From Branchiostoma belcheri (taxonomy: Eukaryota; Chordata; Leptocardii; Amphioxiformes; Branchiostomatidae), in contig NW_017804353.1 of assembly GCF_001625305.1 (NCBI RefSeq), positions 3,539,027-3,603,026 on the forward strand: DNA of 64,000 nt. Reading direction: 5' to 3'. The translations under genes were made by a program, and so were the position numbers. Below are positions 58,484 to 64,000 of this stretch, piece after piece. Position 1 is the first letter of the stretch; every line of letters starts with the position of its first letter. The notes under the pieces are model-generated. The model was not told the origin of the DNA. It was given only the letters and a program-made list of their open reading frames with translations, and searched no databases.

Positions 58484-61400
58484 ATGGCGGCGACAATTAG
58501 CGGAGGAGGAGTTTCCACGGTTTCTCACACCCCTCAGGTGCGCTAGACGTCAGGAATACACGTTTTTAGTGGCTTGCATGAGTCTTCAAGGTTTAAGGAT
58601 CCTGCAGTTGTGCTGGTCTTATACAGTAGCTGAGAAAAGCTGTGCTTTATGATGCAGATTCTCTGCCCCCCTCCCCACTCTAAGTTTGAAGAAAGTGTGA
58701 GAAAGGAGAAAGTGGTAGACCACAATAACAACGTTGCGGTATTTTTCGGCAATAGCGACTTATATAGTCAAAAATTATAATATGTGGTAATAATTATAAT
58801 TATGTGTTATGCTCAAGTAGTCTTTTCCATCGATAGACGTTCTTTCTTAATGATAACTGCTCCCAAAAAAAATTATGCAGAGATTGAATTCTCAGTGGTT
58901 GGAGGTGATAAAGTTATGGAGGAGGCAACAACAATTTGAATTTTCACACGTCCCTATTATCAGCACAGCTTACATGTACATTGACTTAATGTTAGTCATT
59001 TGACCACAGTACATCCTGACCATTGAAAAACATTAATAAAGCCGCATTGTTTTTGCCAATTTGCTTATTGATGCATGTTATGTTATTACACATTATAACA
59101 TACTTTTTTTATCTGCCTTTATATCAATCACAAAGGAGTTGCAGGCAGAGATCAAGACATTCGTCCAGGGCAAACATGCGACGTTTGGGCACAAGCTGAC
59201 TTTGGAGGAGCATGCCAGAAGCGCCCTCTCTCTGCTGAGGACTGTACCTGCAGCCCGCTCGGCCGTGCTGGAGTTCCTGCAGGGGATCTTTGATGAAGCA
59301 GTCAATTCTCACATCCTGCAGATCGAGAGTGAAGGTTCAGGTAAGAAGATATACAGTGTGAGATTTTAACTTATCCTGTTTTAAACAATAGTACTGGTAC
59401 CGAAAATAGTTTCATCGGGTTGGTAAAGTATGGGATTCAGGAGTTTTCTTTTACACAACCAAAATATCTCACCTAATTGCCACCTACATCGGCTACATAT
59501 AGTGGCGGGAAGCAGAACTCCAGTAGTCCAGTTAGAAGCTCTGAGGAAGGTGTCTGATGGACACTGACATGTCAACACTTCGGTGATATATATATATTTT
59601 GGTTGTGTATCCTAATGGTACTGGTACTGGTACTACATGTAGTAATGTACTGCACAGTATATACTCCAGCAGTACTCAATACTCCCAGTTTTTCTTTTAC
59701 CATTTTTATAAATTCAACAGTGCATCGAGTTGGAGCTTGGATGTCAAACTGGAGTATAACTATAAGGTACCTGCCTGTAGAAGTTAGAATACTACATGTA
59801 CATGTGAACAAGCAAATGTATAGAATAGCAGTCATTTTAAGTCACTGGTTCATCTTGAATTTTTTATCCTTAATTTTTCTTCTTTGCTTGGTATCTGTAG
59901 GGACAGTGGGTCCTAACCTGGACCCAGTCATACAGGAGGTGTGCAGTGTTTTACTGGGGTTTGTCAAGGTCAACCCTCAAGCCTGGGCTCCTCTTATTTC
60001 TGCTGTAAGTACACTTTTGTATCATACTGCATCAGGCTGATGTATGAACCATTTATTTGCCCATTTGGTTCACTGTTATACTTTCAATGTAAACTTTATT
60101 ACAATGTCATGTAGTTTATGAAATTAATCAAGTCTGTAAAAAAATGTCTGTTGTGTTCAATGTCCACATTTTAGTTGGAATGTCATAAAAATGTAAGCTT
60201 AATAATGCTTTGCAATATTCATTTTGCTCTATTGCAGTGGTCCATTGACCTTCTGGGACAGATTAGCACCAAGTATGCAGGAAGAAGAGGTATTTGTTTG
60301 CAGTTATTATTATGATATTGTATGAGATGTACCAGGCTTATGATTTGTCAAGCATTTTAAGGTACTATCAGTCTGGAATTTAAAAATAGCATTCCCATGA
60401 TAAGTCAAAGTAGTAGTGTGTAGTGTAGTTCTGTTGTCAGTAAAAGTTGTTGAATAATATGATTTTTTTCTGTACCAAGGAGTCCCTCATTCCTCCAGCC
60501 TGAATGAACTGTTACAGCTATGGATGACTTGCAAAGGTACAAAGGATTTATAAATGTGTTTTAGATAGTATACTCACCAGTATTTGCCAAAGGAGTTTTA
60601 TTGCATAATCACCATACAGGTTAACCTTCAGCTAACCATTTTGTTAAGTTTGCATTTACATGTACATTATATATACTGCTATGGCTGTAACACTAAGAGA
60701 GTTGTTGAGTGTATAATCAATGGCACTTCTCAATGTATCTATTTTACAGCAACAAGAACACTAATGGATATCTACACCCAGTGTTTAGCAGCCATGTAAG
60801 TATTCTTTGTTGATCATAGCTTCGAAGTGTGTATCAATCAATACTCAAAACTGGGAAAGAAGCCAACAACCAGCTAACAAGTAAAATCCTTAGGAACCTA
60901 GCTATAGAGAAAAAAATAAATGAAACAACTGTTTTAGATGGAAACTCTACCAAGAAAATCTGTTGATAGTTTGACTGGTCATATTAGCTTTTTTAACTCA
61001 ATACTAACTCATTAGTAATTTTGCATTTGACAGGACTGGTAGCTCAGCGGACCTGTGCGTAGATGCACTACTGGACACCTCAGTGCAACACTCTCCACAC
61101 TTTGACTGGGTGGTGGCTCATATTGGGTAAGGCCACTTGTGTTCTCTTATCAAAGCAAAGTTGGCTTGCCAATACAACATGTGGACATGGATGTGTATGG
61201 CTCACCCAGTATGTATGTGCTACATGAATATTCTTCAGCACCAGGGACAGTGTATATGTGAATGAGTATGACAGAGACTACAAGTGTGCTATGTAAATGT
61301 TGTTCAGAACCAAGGACAGGGCATGTGTGAATGAGTGTGACAGAGGGCATGTGTTAGGTGAGTATTGTTCAGCACCAAGGACAGGGCATGTATGAATGAG

Positions 61401-63701
61401 TATAACAGTGTCTTTGATGAAAGCTTTTCAGCACCAGGAGATAAAGCCTGACACTCTGATTTTGATATTTTCCCTATACACACAAAGGTGTTGGAAGGGA
61501 TTTTACTTGCTAAGATACCCTGTTCTGTTCAGGTCATCCTTCCCCAACACCATCATCACCCGTGTGCTGTCCTGTGGTCTGAAGGACTTCTGTAGCCACA
61601 GCAGCAGCAAGGCCACAGAGAGCCATGTTCCCAAGCTGGCGTCTGTGGTGGGCATCCTGGGCCACCTGGCCGCTCATCACGCACAGGACATCAGGGAGGC
61701 CCTGCTGCAGCTCTTCCATGTAGGGCTGGATATACTTCAATATTCCCATTCCTGATATCTATGTTAATGTGTCACTGTAATCATCATTCATTTTTGTATT
61801 TTTTAAGAAAACTCCTTCTTTGATGCAAAAGTGTTACTGTATTAATCATTCAGTCAGTCAAGTTTGTTTTTGATTGAATATTATAATATGTGTTTCTTTT
61901 TTTTCTGTAAAAGTCATTACTAGTTGAATGGAAAAATTCTCTTGACCGGACAAATTGCAACTGGCATGTACTGCAATATCACTTGTTTTTAACATCAAGC
62001 AGTTATCCTTAAAATTTCTTAATTTATTGTTATGAAAAGGTATAGTCCAACTCCTACCATAGTCTACAGACAGTAGTTAAAGAAGGTGGGTGCCCTCCAT
62101 TGTAGGTTTCACTTTTTGCATGTATTTGTGGCTGTTTCCCCAGGTCAGTCTAAGTGAGAGTAAACAGGAACAGTACACGGTGCCGTTCCTACTGGAGCTG
62201 GCTACCATGTCTCCCATGCTGCTCAGGGTCATCACAACTGACCTGGTCGACTCATGTAAGTAGTGATAGTACTCAGTAGGCTGAGTGCTCACTTTGCATT
62301 CAATAGGTCATGAAACCAGGGTCATCACAACTGACTAGTCATCCAAGAATTTAAACATAATACATGTTGCTCACAGTATGGTAGATGGACACACACCACT
62401 ATGACTGGACTAGCCCAATAGCTTAGTTTGAAGGATTTAACTTAAACCATAATCACCTACGGAGACATAAAGTCAAAAGTAGTTTGCTTCCTGTAAGCAA
62501 TCAGCCATCTTGAGTAAAAGTGAGGAGTTTTGTTCACAACAAATCTTAGATTTTGTAAATGTTGTTTGTGTACCCTCCACAGTGAGTGCTGATGTACTGA
62601 ACCAGTTGGCAAGGCAGTTGTCTAAAGGAAGGTCCAAGGCAGACATGGAAGGGTATGGATGGATATTTTTCACTCTTTAAGTCTTAGTTCTCAGCATATA
62701 TCAAGACATATATAGAGTGATCAAACCTTATTGTGAATGCTATTCAGCACCAGGGACAGGGTAAGTGTGTAGAATTACATGTACTACTATTGGAAACAAT
62801 AATCATTGATTGTCATTCAGTACCAAGGACAGGGCAAATGAGAATGTTACTACAGGTAAAAGCAGAATGTGCACGGTGCTGAATGTTTTTCAGCACCATG
62901 GACTGACATATACTAGTAACCCAATTCGTAACTCTTTCTTTGATACTTATGTGTGAAATATATTAAGAGATTTGCTCTCCTGTTGTTCATGCATGTCTCC
63001 ATTACATGATTACCATACAGATATAATTTATAACCATGTTACCTGACTCCCGTTGACAGACTGATATCCCTGGTGGTTCACCTCATCACTAAAACCAGCA
63101 GTGGCTGCCAGAAGGTCCTGAAGTTCCTACTGGATACTGCCTGTCCAATCAACCAGAAAGGTAGGTTATAATTACATATAAACTGTGCACAACAAAGGCT
63201 TAAAAAGACTGGGAAGTTTATGTCAAGTGCTAGGTGTAAATGTATTGAGAAACAGTTAAGTTGTTGATTAGGCTTTGGAAGCACTGAAGCTTGTATGCAT
63301 TTGCTTTCAGATGAAGTGCCACTGGACCCTGCTGTGCAACAGACATGCACAGTCATTCTGGTAAGTATGTTTGCTAATTTTTTCTGTTTAAAGAAAATTT
63401 TGATTGAGGTGTCTGTGAATTTGGCTGTATCACACTTGCAGCTTTCCCCTACTTTTGCTAAAGCTGTGCATCCTAATCATAACTGAACACTTCAAATATG
63501 ATCCTTCAAAGTCAACTGACCCTAACATTTTGCTTGTTGAAACCTGTCAATACTTTTCTGTTATTATAGAACACCCTTGTAGCAGACCTGCAGAAGTTGG
63601 TGTTTGGAAGGGCCAACAGGGAGACATCACAGAAATCCTCTTCCTCTCAGAGTTACAAGGACACAGGACACACTTGTGTCAGGAGATGCTATTGGTCAAT
63701 G
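58484..63701 (+). CDS. INTS5: INTS5, Integrator complex subunit 5, N-terminal part
   Basis: Thirteen exons in the window: 58484-58537, 59136-59340, 59901-60004, 60238-60289, 60480-60536, 60750-60795, 61034-61126, 61533-61719, 62144-62255, 62583-62652, 63060-63160, 63311-63360, 63570-63701; phases agree for 421 residues and the gene continues past the right edge. Family signatures: [67 protein letters not shown] and [19 protein letters not shown], all close to human INTS5. Integrator processes snRNA 3' ends and attenuates RNA polymerase II. The end of the last exon is uncertain: GT at 63702 fits phase 0, while GT at 63709 is an alternative. Confidence 0.92.
61220..61440 (-). repeat. Tandem copies of the TGTCCTTGGTGCTGAA core, inverted
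   Basis: TTCAGCACCAGGGACAG and TTCAGAACCAAGGACAGG units recur about every 65-70 bases with GTGTGAATGAGTATGACAG between them. In INTS5 intron 7. More single copies are at 62745-62905 in intron 10. Confidence 0.75.
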
Positions 63702-63777
63702 GTAACAGGTATGCAACTGTCAATCACAGTTAATCTTGACTGTCATTCTTTAGTTGTATGGGCAAGATACATATGAG

Positions 63778-63960
63778 AAGCACGTTGGCAGAACGTACTG
63801 CACCTGCATGCGCGAAATTCCTTATATATTGTACAAAGCACTTTGGCAGAACATCTCATATAAGCTTATATAAGTTCAACATCTGCAACAGGCAAAGTTC
63901 TGATACAACATTGACCAAACATCCAACAAAAACCAACCAAAATTTCTCATGTACGTATAC
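63778..63960. mobile_element. MITE, copy 3 of the AGCACGT family, inverted
   Basis: AAGCACGTTGGCAGAACGTA followed by CACTTTGGCAGAACATCTC matches the reverse complement of the copy at 45514. The far end is diverged or beyond the window. Confidence 0.65.
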
Positions 63961-64000
63961 ATTTTAAAAAGATTCTCATCTTAGTAAGTACTAACGTATA

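Overview
The window looks like chordate genomic DNA, most likely an amphioxus (Branchiostoma). This is an inference from intron-rich genes with short GT-AG introns, tRNA-derived SINEs, abundant minisatellites and small inverted-repeat elements, plus a Sec-containing SelJ gene. No database search was possible; gene names rest on recognised protein motifs and on exon models whose phases were checked by hand.

Layout, left to right. (1) A RING-H2 protein on the minus strand, apparently single-exon and running off the left edge. (2) A head-to-head pair: PET117 (minus) and TSEN15 (plus). (3) A minus-strand block of three genes: SelJ-1, a J1-crystallin/ADP-ribosylglycohydrolase-family selenoprotein with an in-frame UGA and a 3' UTR hairpin matching a type 2 SECIS; an 18-exon gene for a 1937-residue protein combining a nucleotidyltransferase-like fold, many TPRs and an armadillo-like tail; and SelJ-2, a paralogue of SelJ-1 with Cys where SelJ-1 has UGA. 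(4) NELFE (plus), divergent from SelJ-2. (5) A two-exon orphan class A GPCR (plus). (6) About 7 kb of repeat-rich DNA without a recognisable gene. (7) Mitoguardin, MIGA (minus, 15 exons), divergent from INTS5 (plus, runs off the right edge).

The most notable system is the SelJ pair. The two genes share seven introns in identical phases with near-identical exon lengths, flank the giant TPR gene, and differ at the Sec/Cys position. SelJ-1 has both the recoding codon and a convincing SECIS; SelJ-2 has Cys and at best a degenerate hairpin.

Mobile DNA is heavy in introns. The clearest case is a three-level nest in SelJ-2 intron 4: a non-LTR retrotransposon fragment inside a fold-back DNA element inside an older repeat, each step marked by a target-site duplication. 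A short core, CCCTGTCCTTGGTGCTGAA, recurs as minisatellite arrays in the introns of at least four genes. Three divergent gene pairs share compact intergenic promoters, and several start sites carry a YY1-like AAnATGGCG motif.
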